Below, piece by piece: positions 37,910 to 47,941 of a stretch of DNA of 64,000 bases; the first letter of the stretch is position 1, and each line of letters begins with the position of its first letter. Below the pieces are notes generated by a model, which was not told where the DNA came from, ran no database searches, and saw only the letters and a list, made by a program, of their open reading frames with translations. The position numbers were made by a program, and so were the translations under genes. The DNA is from Rhizobiales bacterium SYSU XM002 (GTDB lineage Bacteria; Pseudomonadota; Alphaproteobacteria; Rhizobiales; Beijerinckiaceae): the NCBI GenBank assembly GCA_009846685.1, contig VWVY01000003.1, positions 310,001-374,000 of the forward strand, given 5' to 3'.

Positions 37910-38389
37910 ATGGTCTATATCCGCAGAACACCGGGCACGAAGCAGGATCAGGTTGCGCGATGGCATCTGCCTGACCGGGTCTTTTTTGCCGCTGGAGCCT
38001 GCCACATCCTTGCCTATGCCTTTCTGGATCGATTCCCGGAGGCCGGCGGCAAAGCGTTCTGGATCAAGCCTCTCGACGGCTCGCCGACCAACCACATCAT
38101 CGTCGGTCTCGGCGATTGCGCCTTCGACTATCACGGCTACACAAAGAAACAGGTCTTGCTCGACCACTTCGCGAGGCGCGCGCGTCTTTTCTCACCGACC
38201 TGGGAAGGCGCATTGATCGACATTCCGAAAGACGTCCTGGTTTCGACAGCGAAGTCCCGAACCTATCCCGGACTATGGCTGCGGGAGCCAGAACAATTCC
38301 TGCATGACGCCTTACCGCGTGCTCGCACCTATCTCGACCGCTTCCGACATCTACAACAGGAAGCAGGCAGGCATCACCGCACCACGTGA
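37910..38389 (+). CDS. Hypothetical protein with conserved-looking Cys/His pattern
   Basis: A 159-residue soluble protein that I do not recognise. It has no signal peptide or membrane segment. A segment with GACHILAYAFL precedes NHIIVGLGDCAFDYHGY, a Cys then His/Asp-containing strand arrangement reminiscent of papain-like or transglutaminase-like folds; this is speculation. It starts 51 nt after the SDHAF4 gene on the same strand and may share its transcript. Its last 16 nt overlap the convergent L,D-transpeptidase gene. Normal base composition argues against recent transfer. Confidence 0.6.
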   Translation: MVYIRRTPGTKQDQVARWHLPDRVFFAAGACHILAYAFLDRFPEAGGKAFWIKPLDGSPTNHIIVGLGDCAFDYHGYTKKQVLLDHFARRARLFSPTWEGALIDIPKDVLVSTAKSRTYPGLWLREPEQFLHDALPRARTYLDRFRHLQQEAGRHHRTT

Positions 38390-38892
38390 ACCCGAGCGCC
38401 GACGCGCACGCGCGGGTAGAGATCGAGGATGTCCTCGTCGAGCATGCGGATGCAGCCGAACGAGGCATAGCGACCGATCGAGGATCGCATCGAGGGCGCG
38501 GTGCCGTGGATCGCGTATTCGCCGGGCGAGATGGTCAGCGCGGCGGCCCCCATCGGATTGGCGGGCGACCCGCCGGGAATGTAATCCGGGATCGACGGCT
38601 TGGCACGCTTGACCTCGGCGGGTGGCGCCCAGGCGGGCTGCATGTGCTTGCCGTCGATCAGACGCGTGCCGAACCACTGCCGGCCCGGCATGCCGACCGC
38701 GACGCGGTAGCGGACCGCGGTGCCATCGCCTTGCACGAAATAGAGCATGCGCTGGCTGGTCGAGACCACGACATCCCCCGGCGGATAGCCTTGCGGGAGC
38801 GCGACCATCTCGCGGGCTGCGCCTTCCTGCACCGCGCCGAGCGGCAGCCCAAAGGCCGCGATCGATAGAAAACCCCGTCTTGAAATCGTCAT
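38374..38892 (-). CDS. L,D-transpeptidase (YkuD domain)
   Basis: A 172-residue periplasmic L,D-transpeptidase, forming 3-3 crosslinks or anchoring proteins to peptidoglycan. A twin-arginine-like signal (SRRGFLSIAAFGLPLG) opens the protein, and the YkuD active site is His129 (YAIHGTA) and Cys147 (SFGCIRM). Residues 38-65 form the first YkuD strands (DVVVSTSQRMLYFVQGDG). It is single-domain, without LysM or peptidoglycan-binding modules. It overlaps the preceding plus-strand gene by 16 nt tail to tail. Confidence 0.92.
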   Translation of the reverse strand: MTISRRGFLSIAAFGLPLGAVQEGAAREMVALPQGYPPGDVVVSTSQRMLYFVQGDGTAVRYRVAVGMPGRQWFGTRLIDGKHMQPAWAPPAEVKRAKPSIPDYIPGGSPANPMGAAALTISPGEYAIHGTAPSMRSSIGRYASFGCIRMLDEDILDLYPRVRVGARVHVVR

Positions 38893-39078
38893 GTCGCACC
38901 CTCGCCGAACCTCACCGGTCTCGACTACGCGCGCGAAAGATTTCCCGCTTCTTTCCGGCCTGTGTCTTTTTGGCAGTAGCGTTAAGCGGTAGTTAAACCC
39001 CTGTTTTTGCGGGATTATGTCATCTTGGCAGAATTTATGTGTCGATGGCGCAACACCCCATTTTCCCTGCCGTTTTGC

Positions 39079-39092
39079 TTGATCTAGGTCAA
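39079..39092 (+). promoter_or_regulatory. FNR/FixK-type box upstream of ompW
   Basis: TTGATCTAGGTCAA matches the FNR/FixK consensus TTGAT-N4-ATCAA in nine of ten specified bases. Its centre is about 89 nt before the ompW start at 39175, a position compatible with activation if transcription starts some 40 nt downstream. OmpW genes are known FNR-regulated genes in enterobacteria. Confidence 0.55.
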
Positions 39093-39174
39093 ATCACGCC
39101 CCCGGTCGGCGGCGCAGGGTCCGGCTGCGCGCTGGCCCCGACGGGGTCGCCGCTCCACTCACTGGGGGCATAAG

Positions 39175-39882
39175 ATGACCAAGCATTTCTTCCGTAATCT
39201 CGCCATTGCAGGGCTCATGGCCGGCGTTAGCGCCGCGGCGATGACCAATGGCGCGGCAGCCGCCGATCTTGGCGAAAAGGTCGTCAAGCCCAGCCTCCCC
39301 GTCATGACCGCATTCAACCCGTGGATGATCCGCGTTCGCGGCATCGGCGTCATTCCCGGCGGTTCGAACCGCGTGCTGCTCGGCGGCGCCGGCGTCGCGG
39401 GCGCGAAGGTTGACGTGACCGATTCGATCGTTCCCGAGCTCGACATCACCTATTTCTTCACGCCGAACATCGCGGCCGAACTCATCCTCGGCACGACGCC
39501 GCATACGGCGAAGGGCAAGGGCGCGATCGCCGGTCTCGGCACGCTCGGCAAGGCTTGGCTGCTGCCGCCGACCCTGACCCTGCAATATCACTTCACCAAT
39601 TTCGGCGCCTTCAAACCCTACATCGGTGCCGGCGTGAACTACACGCTGTTCTACGGCGAGGAACACGGCACGTTGAACCAGTTCAAGATCAACCATGCCG
39701 CCGGCCTCGCGCTGCAAGTCGGTTTTGACTACATGCTCAACAAGAACTGGGGCATCAACTTCGACGTGAAGAAGCTCTATCTCCGCACCAACGCGAACGG
39801 CGTTCTCGCCGGCACCGCCGTCAAGGCCAAGATGCATCTCGATCCGTGGATCATTGGCGCGGGCGTCACCTACAAGTTCTGA
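39175..39882 (+). CDS. ompW: OmpW family outer membrane protein
   Basis: A 235-residue eight-stranded outer membrane barrel of the OmpW family. It has a signal peptide (LAIAGLMAGVSAAAMTNGAAA), then DPWMIRVRGIGV-like opening strands (FNPWMIRVRGIGVIP) and later LPPTLTLQYHFT and FKPYIGAGVNYTLFY, which are hallmark OmpW segments. It ends in ...GVTYKF with the C-terminal Phe used for BAM recognition. OmpW-type barrels pass small hydrophobic molecules. A GGGGG ribosome site precedes the ATG, an FNR/FixK-like box lies upstream and a terminator follows. Confidence 0.93.
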   Translation: MTKHFFRNLAIAGLMAGVSAAAMTNGAAAADLGEKVVKPSLPVMTAFNPWMIRVRGIGVIPGGSNRVLLGGAGVAGAKVDVTDSIVPELDITYFFTPNIAAELILGTTPHTAKGKGAIAGLGTLGKAWLLPPTLTLQYHFTNFGAFKPYIGAGVNYTLFYGEEHGTLNQFKINHAAGLALQVGFDYMLNKNWGINFDVKKLYLRTNANGVLAGTAVKAKMHLDPWIIGAGVTYKF

Positions 39883-39913
39883 CCAGCCTCATTCCACTGG
39901 TCAGTTGACTGAT

Positions 39914-39938
39914 GCCGCCGGGCAACCGGCGGCTTTTT
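39914..39938 (+). terminator. Rho-independent terminator after ompW
   Basis: GCCGCCGG (39914-39921), loop GCAA, CCGGCGGC (39926-39933) and TTTTT form an 8-bp GC-only hairpin 31 nt after the ompW stop. Confidence 0.9.
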
Positions 39939-40046
39939 CTTTGCGCGGGACCGAAGTCGTGGTCAACCTAGGCGCGGCCCGGCGTCTCGCGCGAAGATCG
40001 CGTGCCTCCAGTGCCCTATTCTCGACAAGCCGGAGAGAGCGGGAAG

Positions 40047-41357
40047 ATGACCGACAAGACACTGCGCGCCAGCCGGGAGCTGATCCGCCTCATCGGCGAA
40101 GCGTTTCCACTCGGCATCCCGGTCGAATTCTGGGACGGCAGCACGAGCTTGCTCGGCGCCGCGCCGCGCCACCCGACCCTCCGGCTCCACCTGAGGGACG
40201 CGGGCTTTCTACCGCGCCTGATCCGCCGGCCACGACTCGATACCCTGCTGAAGGGCTATGCCAGCGGCGCGGTCGATCTCTCCGGCGGCACCTTCATCGA
40301 TCTTGCCGCGCTTCGGCCATCGGAAAAGCCCAAGGCAGTCCTGAAGCGGGTGGGGATGGTGCGACTTCTCAAGGCGGCACTGCCCGTGGCGCTCGGCAAG
40401 GGCATGGAAACCGGCACCGGCTTCGATGGACAGGGGCGACCACTCGCCCGGACGACAGCGAAAGAAAACGCTGCCGACATTCCATTCCACTACGATCTCT
40501 CGAACGAATTCTACCAACTCTTCCTCGATGTGCGGATGGTCTACACCTGCGCCTATTTCGCCGAATGGCATGAGGATATCGACCGGGCACAAGCCGACAA
40601 GATCGAGATGATCTGCCGCAAGCTGCGGCTCGAGCCGGGCGAGACCCTGCTCGATATCGGCTGCGGCTGGGGCGCGCTGCTGATTCACGCCGCCAAGCAC
40701 TACGGCGTGAGGGGTCACGGCGTCACGCTCTCGCCGGCGCAGATCGAGGAAGGCCGCCGGCGAGTGGAAGAGGCCGGTGTTGGCGATCTCGTCACGCTCG
40801 AACTCAAGCCTTACGAGGCGATGGAGGGCCAGTTCGACAAGATCGCCTCGATCGGCATGTACGAGCACGTCGGCTTCAAGGCGCACGAGACCTATTTCTC
40901 GGCCGTCAATCGCCTGTTGAAGCCCGGCGGGCTCTACCTGCACCATGCGATCACCCGGCGCGGTCGTCGCAGCGAACGAGCGTTTCACCGCATGCGCCCC
41001 GAATACAAGGCGATGACCTCCTATATCTTTCCCGGCGGCGAGGTCGATCACATCGGCCATTCCACGACGATGCTGGAGGCGCATGGCTTCGAGGTGCACG
41101 ATATCGAAGGCTGGCGCGAACATTATTCCCGCACCTGTCGGCTCTGGTGCGAACGCCTTCACGCGCGACGCGCCGAGGCCGAGGCGATGATCGGGCCGGG
41201 ACGCACCCGCATCTGGCTCGCCTATCTCGCCGGCGTTTCGCTCGCCTTCGGGCGCGGCTCGCTCAGCCTGTTCCAGACGCTCGCCTCAAAGAAAAAGCGC
41301 GAGGGGGATCGCCTCGCGCTCAATGTGCCGCCCAGCCGGGCGGATCTCTATCGCTGA
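40047..41357 (+). CDS. Cyclopropane-fatty-acid-phospholipid synthase family methyltransferase
   Basis: A 436-residue SAM-dependent methyltransferase of the CFA synthase family. The N-terminal lipid-binding domain (about 1-120, FWDGSTSLLGAAPRHPTLRLHL) is followed by the NEFYQLFLD motif, the SAM site LLDIGCGWGALLIHAA and IASIGMYEHVG. These enzymes add a methylene or methyl group to unsaturated acyl chains of phospholipids. The ATG at 40047 gives the usual N-terminus. Whether it forms cyclopropane rings or methylated chains cannot be told. It faces acsA with 19 nt between stops. Confidence 0.88.
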   Translation: MTDKTLRASRELIRLIGEAFPLGIPVEFWDGSTSLLGAAPRHPTLRLHLRDAGFLPRLIRRPRLDTLLKGYASGAVDLSGGTFIDLAALRPSEKPKAVLKRVGMVRLLKAALPVALGKGMETGTGFDGQGRPLARTTAKENAADIPFHYDLSNEFYQLFLDVRMVYTCAYFAEWHEDIDRAQADKIEMICRKLRLEPGETLLDIGCGWGALLIHAAKHYGVRGHGVTLSPAQIEEGRRRVEEAGVGDLVTLELKPYEAMEGQFDKIASIGMYEHVGFKAHETYFSAVNRLLKPGGLYLHHAITRRGRRSERAFHRMRPEYKAMTSYIFPGGEVDHIGHSTTMLEAHGFEVHDIEGWREHYSRTCRLWCERLHARRAEAEAMIGPGRTRIWLAYLAGVSLAFGRGSLSLFQTLASKKKREGDRLALNVPPSRADLYR

Positions 41358-41376
41358 TCCGCCGAGGGGCCGCTAA

Positions 41377-43323
41377 TCAGGCCCGCTTGTTCTGACGGTT
41401 GGCGATCAGATCGTCGACGACCGAGGGATCGGCCAGCGTCGAGGTATCGCCGAGCGCACCGAAATCGTCCTCGGCGATCTTGCGCAGGATGCGGCGCATG
41501 ATCTTGCCCGAACGGGTCTTCGGCAGCCCTGGTGCGAACTGGATCTTGTCCGGCGTCGCGATCGGCCCGATCTCGTTACGGACGGTGGTGACGAGCGCCT
41601 TGCGCAAGTCCTCCGAGGGCTGCATGCCATTCATTAAGGTGACATAGGCATAGATGCCCTGCCCCTTGATGTCGTGTGGATAACCGACGACCGCGGCTTC
41701 CGACACCGCCTCGTGCGCGACAAGCGCCGACTCGACTTCCGCCGTGCCCATGCGGTGGCCCGAGACGTTGATGACGTCATCGACGCGCCCGGTAATCCAG
41801 TAGTAGCCGTCGGCATCGCGGCGGCAGCCGTCACCGGTGAAATACTTGTTCGGATAGGTGGAGAAATAGGTCTCCATGAAGCGCTTGTGATCGCCATAGA
41901 CCGTGCGCATCTGGCCCGGCCAAGAATCGGCGATGCAGAGGTTACCCTCGGTCGCGCCTTCAAGGACCTTGCCCTCGGCATCGACGATCTCCGGGCGAAC
42001 ACCGAAGAACGGCCGCGTTGCCGAACCCGGTTTCAGTTTGGTCGCGCCCGGCAGCGGCGTGATGAGGATGCCGCCGGTCTCCGTCTGCCACCAGGTATCG
42101 ACGATCGGGCAGCGGTTGTCGCCGACGACGCGGTAATACCATTCCCAGGCTTCCGGGTTGATCGGTTCGCCAACCGACCCGAGCAGGCGGAGCGAGGCGC
42201 GCGAGGTCTTCTTCACCATTTCCTCGCCCGCGCCCATCAGCGAGCGGATCGCGGTGGGGGCAGTGTAGAAGGTGTTGACCTTATGCTTGTCGATAACTTC
42301 CCAGAAACGGCCCATCGTCGGGTAGTTCGGCACGCCCTCGAACATCAGCGTTGTCGCGCCGTTGGCGAGCGGACCGTAGACGATATAGCTGTGGCCAGTG
42401 ACCCAGCCGACGTCAGCCGTGCACCAGTAAATATCGCCGTCATGATAGTCGAAGACGTATTGATGCGTCATCGAGGCATAGACGAGATAGCCGCCGGTGG
42501 TGTGCAGCACGCCCTTCGGCTTGCCGGTCGAACCCGAGGTATAGAGCAGGAACAGCGGATCTTCCGCGTTCATTTCCTCGCAAGGGCAATGATCGGAAAC
42601 TTTGGCCGCTTCTTCGTGATACCAGACATCGCGGCCCGGCTGCATCGTGACATGCCCGCCGGTGTGCTTGACGACGATCACCTTCTCGAGCGCCGGATGC
42701 ACCTTGTTGGCGGCGACATCGACGTTCTTCTTCAGGTGAACAGCCTTGCCACCGCGCAGACCCTCGTCCGCCGTGATGACGATCTTCGAATCACAATCCT
42801 CGATACGGCCCGAGATCGCATCCGGCGAGAAACCACCGAAGACGATCGAGTGCACTGCGCCGATGCGGGTGCAGGCGAGCATCGCGTAGGCCGCTTCGAG
42901 AATCATCGGCAGGTAGATGGTGACGCGGTCGCCCTTCTTGACGCCATGCGCCTTGAAGACGTTCGCCATACGGCAAACCTCGCGATGAAGCTCCGCGTAA
43001 GTCACCGACTTCGAATTCTTCGGATCATCACCTTCCCAGATGATCGCGACCTGATTGCCACGCTTGGCGAGATGGCGGTCAATGCAGTTGTAAGAGACGT
43101 TGGTTGTGCCGTCCTCAAACCACTTGATCGAGACATTGCCCGGAGCATAGGAGACGTTCTTGACCTTGGTGTAGGGCTTGAACCAGTCGATCCGCTTGCC
43201 TTCCTCGCGCCAGAAGCCGTCGGGGTCCTTCACCGAGGCTTCGTACTTGGCAAGATAAGCCGCGTTGTCGACATGTGCACGCTTCTGCCATTCGGCACTG
43301 ACGTCATAAACCGTCTCGGACAT
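41377..43323 (-). CDS. acsA: Acetyl-CoA synthetase
   Basis: An AMP-forming acetate:CoA ligase that feeds acetate into acetyl-CoA. The 648-residue protein has the adenylate motifs [20 protein letters not shown] and [16 protein letters not shown], the acetate-pocket WWQTETGG region, the core [29 protein letters not shown], and the acetylatable lysine in [10 protein letters not shown]. The ATG at 43323 after GGGAGAGTGAA gives the canonical start [12 protein letters not shown]; the frame runs on upstream but without family similarity. Confidence 0.97.
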   Translation of the reverse strand: MSETVYDVSAEWQKRAHVDNAAYLAKYEASVKDPDGFWREEGKRIDWFKPYTKVKNVSYAPGNVSIKWFEDGTTNVSYNCIDRHLAKRGNQVAIIWEGDDPKNSKSVTYAELHREVCRMANVFKAHGVKKGDRVTIYLPMILEAAYAMLACTRIGAVHSIVFGGFSPDAISGRIEDCDSKIVITADEGLRGGKAVHLKKNVDVAANKVHPALEKVIVVKHTGGHVTMQPGRDVWYHEEAAKVSDHCPCEEMNAEDPLFLLYTSGSTGKPKGVLHTTGGYLVYASMTHQYVFDYHDGDIYWCTADVGWVTGHSYIVYGPLANGATTLMFEGVPNYPTMGRFWEVIDKHKVNTFYTAPTAIRSLMGAGEEMVKKTSRASLRLLGSVGEPINPEAWEWYYRVVGDNRCPIVDTWWQTETGGILITPLPGATKLKPGSATRPFFGVRPEIVDAEGKVLEGATEGNLCIADSWPGQMRTVYGDHKRFMETYFSTYPNKYFTGDGCRRDADGYYWITGRVDDVINVSGHRMGTAEVESALVAHEAVSEAAVVGYPHDIKGQGIYAYVTLMNGMQPSEDLRKALVTTVRNEIGPIATPDKIQFAPGLPKTRSGKIMRRILRKIAEDDFGALGDTSTLADPSVVDDLIANRQNKRA

Positions 43324-43461
43324 TTCACTCTCCCAAACGCCGTCACCGCTCCCGGCGGCGACCACCCAAAATTTGTTCTTGCAGCAGGTTTTAACCCAAA
43401 GGGGTCCGACACGAAAGATTGTCACGCCTTGGCAATTGGGAGAAGGGTCTTTCCCGTCCGC

Positions 43462-43492
43462 AATAAAAAACGCGCGGCCAGGACCGCGCGTT
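43462..43492 (-). terminator. Rho-independent terminator after the porin gene (minus strand)
   Basis: On the minus strand AACGCGCGG pairs with CCGCGCGTT around a TCCTGG loop, followed by TTTTATT (plus-strand positions 43484-43492, 43469-43477 and 43462-43470). It lies about 50 nt beyond the stop of the outer-membrane gene at 43542 and upstream of acsA. Confidence 0.85.
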
Positions 43493-43541
43493 GTGCTTGT
43501 ACTCGAATGCCTGGAGGGCCTCTCCCCTCCGGTGCCCGAAC

Positions 43542-44249
43542 TCAGAATTTCCAGCTCAGACCCGCACGAACCGCGTGGGTTTCGAGCTTCGCGCGGGTAA
43601 CGCCGCCGACGAGCGCTGTCGTCGTATAGTTCTTGGCACCGAAATTGGAATAGGCATAGTCGACACGGGCGATCAGGTTGTTGGTCACAGCGTAGGCCAG
43701 ACCCGCACCGATCGTCCAGCCGACGCGCGTGTCGGAATAGTTCGTGTTGGCTACGCAAGGGCCGCCAAGCGCAGCAGACGTGCAGCCTTTCACATCGGCG
43801 AAGGCGAGACCGCCTGCGATATAGGGCAGCAGGCGACCCATCGCATAGCCCAAGGTCAGGCGGGCGTCACCGCCCCACTTGTTTTCCACGATAGCATCGT
43901 TCCCGAAGATACCGATCCGCTTGCGGCTGCCGGTGTCGAAATTCGCAAACGCGCGGGCTTCAGCGCCGAGAACGATGTTGTTCGCCATCTGGTAGCGATA
44001 ACCGGCATGGCCGCCGAGCGAGAAACCCGAAGGCTCTGCGGTCGTGCTGGCACCCGCAGCGCCGGTTACATTGTGGTTGGCGCGGCCGATGCTGTAGCCA
44101 GCATCGAGACCGAGGTAAAAACCGGTCCAGGAGTAGGTCATTACCGGGAGGGCGGGAGACGGCTTCTTGTAGCCGAGGTCAGCAGCTTGAGCGGTGAAAG
44201 TCGCGGCAGCAAGGACAACGCCAGCAAGAACAGAATGGGAAATTTTCAT
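43542..44249 (-). CDS. Outer membrane beta-barrel protein (Omp25/Omp31-like)
   Basis: A 235-residue porin-family outer membrane protein. It has a signal peptide ([17 protein letters not shown]), then [17 protein letters not shown], the start of the Omp25/31 barrel in Hyphomicrobiales. Glycine-rich strands follow ([79 protein letters not shown]), and the chain ends in LSWKF with terminal Phe. It has its own terminator. Expression is probably strong given the clean promoter-only gap and GAGGAACC ribosome site. Confidence 0.9.
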   Translation of the reverse strand: MKISHSVLAGVVLAAATFTAQAADLGYKKPSPALPVMTYSWTGFYLGLDAGYSIGRANHNVTGAAGASTTAEPSGFSLGGHAGYRYQMANNIVLGAEARAFANFDTGSRKRIGIFGNDAIVENKWGGDARLTLGYAMGRLLPYIAGGLAFADVKGCTSAALGGPCVANTNYSDTRVGWTIGAGLAYAVTNNLIARVDYAYSNFGAKNYTTTALVGGVTRAKLETHAVRAGLSWKF

Positions 44250-44351
44250 GATGGTTCCTCAGATTGCCCAAATCCCAAGATACCCGCCTATCATACACGC
44301 TCATGAAGTAAATATGCGAAGCTAATTCTCTATCGTTCGGGCTCGTTTTGT

Positions 44352-44768
44352 CTATTTTTCCGACATTTTTACAACGATTTCCCATTCCTGGTCCGTCACC
44401 GGCTGCACCGAAAGCCGCATGCAGGTGACGAGGCTCATCTTGGCGAGTTCCGGCGTTGCCTTGATCTCCTTGAGTGAGATTGGGCGCGGCAACGGCTTCA
44501 CCGCCGCGAAATCGACGACGACCCAAGGCTCGCCGATTTCGGCGGTCGGATCGGGATAGGCCTCGCGGATAACCTCGACGATACCGACGATCTCCAGCCC
44601 CTCGTTAGAATGGTAGAAGAAGGCCTGATCGCCCTTCTTCATCGTCATCAGGTGTTTCTTGGCGAGGTGATTACGCACCCCGTCCCAATGGGTTCCCTTC
44701 GTGCCGGCGGAGATCTGTTGGTCCCACGACCATTTGAACGGTTCGGATTTTACCAGCCAATGCGCCAT
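44352..44768 (-). CDS. EVE domain-containing protein
   Basis: A single-domain EVE (PUA-like) protein of 138 residues opening with MAHWLVKSEPFKWSWDQQ and including WDGVRNHLAKKHLMTMKKGDQAFFYHSN and GIVEVIREAYPD. EVE domains bind modified bases in DNA or RNA; the ligand here is unknown. The ATG at 44768 fits the family N-terminus and has GGGAG about 9-10 nt upstream. An ATG at 44777 overlapping the gpsA stop (ATGA) is the alternative. It is co-directional with gpsA and tsaD, a frequent alphaproteobacterial string. The YciI-like gene often found between gpsA and EVE is absent here. Confidence 0.9.
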   Translation of the reverse strand: MAHWLVKSEPFKWSWDQQISAGTKGTHWDGVRNHLAKKHLMTMKKGDQAFFYHSNEGLEIVGIVEVIREAYPDPTAEIGEPWVVVDFAAVKPLPRPISLKEIKATPELAKMSLVTCMRLSVQPVTDQEWEIVVKMSEK

Positions 44769-44773
44769 TCCCG

Positions 44774-45763
44774 TCATTCTCCCTTCAGAGGCCGCGTCAT
44801 GAGTTCGCGCACCGCGTCCCTGACATTGAGCCGCCCGTCGAGGATGGCGGCCACCGCTGCGACGATCGGCATCTCGACCTGCTTTTGCAGCGCCATCTCC
44901 GCAAGAATGGAGGCGGTGAACGCCCCTTCCGCCAGCTTGCCGCCGGGGTTAGCCGCAGCAGGCGCAAGTCCCTGTCCGAGGGCAATGCCCAGAGAATAAT
45001 TACGCGATTGGGTGGAACTCGCGGTCAGCACGAGATCTCCGAGGCCGGAGAGGCCCATCAGCGTTTCGCCGCGCGCGCCAGCCGCATCGGCAAAACGTCG
45101 CAATTCGGCAAAGCCGCGTGCAATCATCGCTGCGCGGGCACTTTCGCCAAGGCCCATGCCGGTAACGATTCCAGCGGCGATGGCCAGCACGTTCTTTGCC
45201 GCACCGCCGATCTCGACCCCGCGGATGTCGGTCGTGTGATAGAGCCGCAGGCTCGGCGACGAGAGCCGCTGCGCGAATTGTTCGGCGAGCTCCGCGTCAG
45301 CCATCGCAAGGCTGATGGCGGTCGGCAGGCCACGCGCGACATCGTTGGCGAAGGAGGGACCGGACAGAACACCCAGCGACCGGTTGCCGAGCGAGTCGCG
45401 CAGAATCTCCGTAACGAAGTAACCTGTTTTTCGCTCGATGCCTTTCGCTGCGGAGAGGACAGCCGCCTGTGCCGGAAGGTGGTTCGACGCCTGACCCGCG
45501 ACATCCCAAAGCTGCTGGGTCGGTATCGCCATGATGACGATTTCTGCCCGGCAGGCACGCGCAAGGTCGAAAGTCGGCGTCACGCGATCGTCAAGTTCGA
45601 TGCCCGGCAGCACATCACCGCAGCGGCCGCTTGATTCCATCGCGACCATCTTCTGCTTGTCGCGCCCCCAGAGCGTGACATCACTGCTCGCGCGGGCGAA
45701 GGCCAGCGCCAGCGCTGTCCCCCAGGCGCCGGCCCCGAGCACGGAAACGCCGCTGGCTCCCAT
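44774..45763 (-). CDS. gpsA: Glycerol-3-phosphate dehydrogenase (NAD(P)+)
   Basis: Reduces dihydroxyacetone phosphate to sn-glycerol-3-phosphate for phospholipid synthesis. The 329-residue protein starts VSVLGAGAWGTALALAFA (GxGxxG at the N-terminus), with VLSAAKGIERKTG, LSGPSFANDVARGLPTAISLA and VEIGGAAKNVLAIAAGI carrying the catalytic lysine. The ATG at 45763 after GGAGGGATA is chosen over an in-frame extension to 45862. It is 22 nt from the tsaD stop and probably co-transcribed. Confidence 0.96.
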   Translation of the reverse strand: MGASGVSVLGAGAWGTALALAFARASSDVTLWGRDKQKMVAMESSGRCGDVLPGIELDDRVTPTFDLARACRAEIVIMAIPTQQLWDVAGQASNHLPAQAAVLSAAKGIERKTGYFVTEILRDSLGNRSLGVLSGPSFANDVARGLPTAISLAMADAELAEQFAQRLSSPSLRLYHTTDIRGVEIGGAAKNVLAIAAGIVTGMGLGESARAAMIARGFAELRRFADAAGARGETLMGLSGLGDLVLTASSTQSRNYSLGIALGQGLAPAAANPGGKLAEGAFTASILAEMALQKQVEMPIVAAVAAILDGRLNVRDAVRELMTRPLKGE

Positions 45764-45785
45764 TATCCCTCCGACCGTCCAGTTT

Positions 45786-46844
45786 TCATGCCCGCGCTCC
45801 CGGTTTGGCGCGGGTTTCGTCCAACGGCCAGCGCGGCCGCGCGGCGGCATCGAGCGCATCACTGAACCCGCGCCGCAGCCGCTCGATGCCGGCCCAGGCG
45901 ATCATCGCCCCGTTGTCGGTGCAGAGCTTCGGCGGTGGCACCACAAGCCGCAGCCCCGCCTCAGTCGCCGACCGCTGGAGCGCATGCCGGATCGCGCGAT
46001 TGGCGCCGACGCCCCCGGCGACGACAAGCGCGGAAGGCTGGCCGATCTCTCGGCGAAAGGCGCGGATCGCCACCCGCGTCCGATCGATGACACAATCGAC
46101 AACGGCGGCCTGAAACGAGGCACAGAGATCCGCCACATCCTGTTCCGTCAGCGGCTGGATTGCCTCCGCCGCGAGCCGCACCGCCGTCTTCAACCCCGAC
46201 AGCGAGAAATCCGGCTCCGGCTTGCCGAACAGCGGGCGCGGCAAGGCGAAGCGCTCGGGATCGCCATCGCGGGCCGCAACCTCCACTGCCGGCCCGCCGG
46301 GGAAGCCGAGGCTGAGCATCTTCGCGACCTTGTCGAAGGCCTCGCCGATCGCGTCGTCGATCGTGGTGCCAAGCCGGTGGTAATCGCCGACATCGCGCAC
46401 CGCGACGAGCTGGCTGTGCCCGCCGGAAACGAGCAGCAGCAGATAGGGAAACTGGACGTCGTCTGTCAGACGCGGCGTCAGCGCATGGGCTTCGAGATGA
46501 TTAATGGCAAGAAGCGGCTTGCCGATACCGAGCGCGATCGCCTTGGCCGTCGTCAGGCCCACCAGCACGCCGCCGATCAGGCCTGGTCCGGCGGCAGCGG
46601 CGACGCCGTCGAGCGCGTCGAATCCGAGGCCGGCTTCCGCCATCGCGTCGCGAACCATGCGATCGAGGATCTCGACATGGGCGCGCGCCGCGATCTCCGG
46701 CACGACGCCGCCGTAAGGCCGATGTTCCTCGATCTGGGAACGAATGCGATTCGAAAGAATCGCCCGTGTACCATCCGGCTCCAGCCGGACGACTGCCGCC
46801 GAGGTTTCGTCGCAGGTCGTTTCAATGCCGAGAACATGCATCAT
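45786..46844 (-). CDS. tsaD: tRNA N6-adenosine threonylcarbamoyltransferase TsaD
   Basis: The catalytic subunit of t6A37 synthesis, transferring threonylcarbamoyl to ANN-decoding tRNAs. The protein (352 aa; MMHVLG start at 46844, or one codon later) has the ASKHA phosphate loop [15 protein letters not shown], the metal-binding histidines [19 protein letters not shown] and [13 protein letters not shown]. It sits divergent to hemC across 154 nt. It makes the t6A base that MtaB elsewhere in this window modifies further. Confidence 0.96.
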   Translation of the reverse strand: MMHVLGIETTCDETSAAVVRLEPDGTRAILSNRIRSQIEEHRPYGGVVPEIAARAHVEILDRMVRDAMAEAGLGFDALDGVAAAAGPGLIGGVLVGLTTAKAIALGIGKPLLAINHLEAHALTPRLTDDVQFPYLLLLVSGGHSQLVAVRDVGDYHRLGTTIDDAIGEAFDKVAKMLSLGFPGGPAVEVAARDGDPERFALPRPLFGKPEPDFSLSGLKTAVRLAAEAIQPLTEQDVADLCASFQAAVVDCVIDRTRVAIRAFRREIGQPSALVVAGGVGANRAIRHALQRSATEAGLRLVVPPPKLCTDNGAMIAWAGIERLRRGFSDALDAAARPRWPLDETRAKPGARA

Positions 46845-46998
46845 GGCGCGTGCCGAATACCTCTCGCGAGCCTGCCCGACTTGATTCCGGACAACGATCC
46901 CGCCTTGTTGAACATGCCATAGCGCGATAGACGCTTTTGCGAAATGGGGCCTGGTCGGTAATTCCGACCCGTCCCCAAGCGGGAATTCGAGGCAAACT

Positions 46999-47940
46999 AT
47001 GGCAAATGAGCGACCTTCGCTGACGATCGGCACGCGCGGGAGCCCGCTCGCCCTCGCCCAGGCGCGGATGACGGCCGTCGCCCTTGCGGAGGTGTCCGGC
47101 CTTGCGGTTGACGATATCGCCATCGAGGTGATCTCGACGACCGGCGATCGCACGCAGGACCGGCCGCTTTCCGAGATTGGCGGCAAGGGCCTTTTCACCA
47201 AGGAGATCGACAATGCCCAGCTCGAAGGGCAGGTTGATGTCGCGGTGCATTCCTCGAAGGACCTGCCGACCGTCTTGCCGGATGGCCTCGTCATCGCCGG
47301 CTTCCTGCCGCGTGAGGACGTGCGCGATGCCTTGATCGCGCCGCGCCACAAGACGCTCGACAGTCTTCCCGCCGGTGGTCGCGTCGGCACGGTTTCGCTG
47401 CGCCGGCAGGCGCTGGTGCGGCAATTGCGGCCCGACCTTCATGTCGAAGCCCTGCGCGGCAATGTCGAAACGCGCCTCAACCGCGCCCGGATCGGCGATT
47501 TCGACGCGGTGATCTTGGCGATGGCCGGCCTCAAGCGCCTCGGCCTCGACGGTGAAGTAACCGAAGCGCTCGACGAAACGCGCTTTATCCCCGCCGTGGG
47601 ACAGGGCGCCATCGCGCTGGTGACGCGGGAGAACGACATACGAACCCGCGATATCATCGCCCGCTTCGCGCATCACGCGACGGCGGTGGAGCTTGCAGCG
47701 GAACGTGCTTTCCTTGCCGTGCTCGACGGCTCCTGCCGCACGCCAATTGGGGGAAACGCCCGCTATTCGACAGGCAAGATCGCGTTCCGCGGCATCGTCC
47801 TCAAGCCGGACGGCAGCGCCGCCCATGCGGTCGAGGCCGAGGCGCCGGAAGAAGAAGCAGCGGCGCTTGGCGCCGCGCTCGGTCATCAACTGCGTGAGCG
47901 GATGGGGGCGGGATTTCTCGATCTCATCCCCCGGGGCTGA
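46999..47940 (+). CDS. hemC: Porphobilinogen deaminase (hydroxymethylbilane synthase)
   Basis: Polymerises four porphobilinogens to hydroxymethylbilane. The 313-residue protein has [33 protein letters not shown] with the catalytic Asp, [18 protein letters not shown], and the dipyrromethane-carrying Cys246 ([11 protein letters not shown]). First gene of hemC-hemD-mic60-hemY, an order conserved in alphaproteobacteria. hemD starts one base after its stop. Confidence 0.97.
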   Translation: MANERPSLTIGTRGSPLALAQARMTAVALAEVSGLAVDDIAIEVISTTGDRTQDRPLSEIGGKGLFTKEIDNAQLEGQVDVAVHSSKDLPTVLPDGLVIAGFLPREDVRDALIAPRHKTLDSLPAGGRVGTVSLRRQALVRQLRPDLHVEALRGNVETRLNRARIGDFDAVILAMAGLKRLGLDGEVTEALDETRFIPAVGQGAIALVTRENDIRTRDIIARFAHHATAVELAAERAFLAVLDGSCRTPIGGNARYSTGKIAFRGIVLKPDGSAAHAVEAEAPEEEAAALGAALGHQLRERMGAGFLDLIPRG

Positions 47941-47941
47941 C

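Noticed and set aside
43324-43758. N-terminal extension of the acetyl-CoA synthetase frame
   Set aside because: The extra 145 codons lack similarity to AcsA, cover the porin terminator and part of the porin's C-terminal coding region, and the canonical start with a ribosome site is at 43323.
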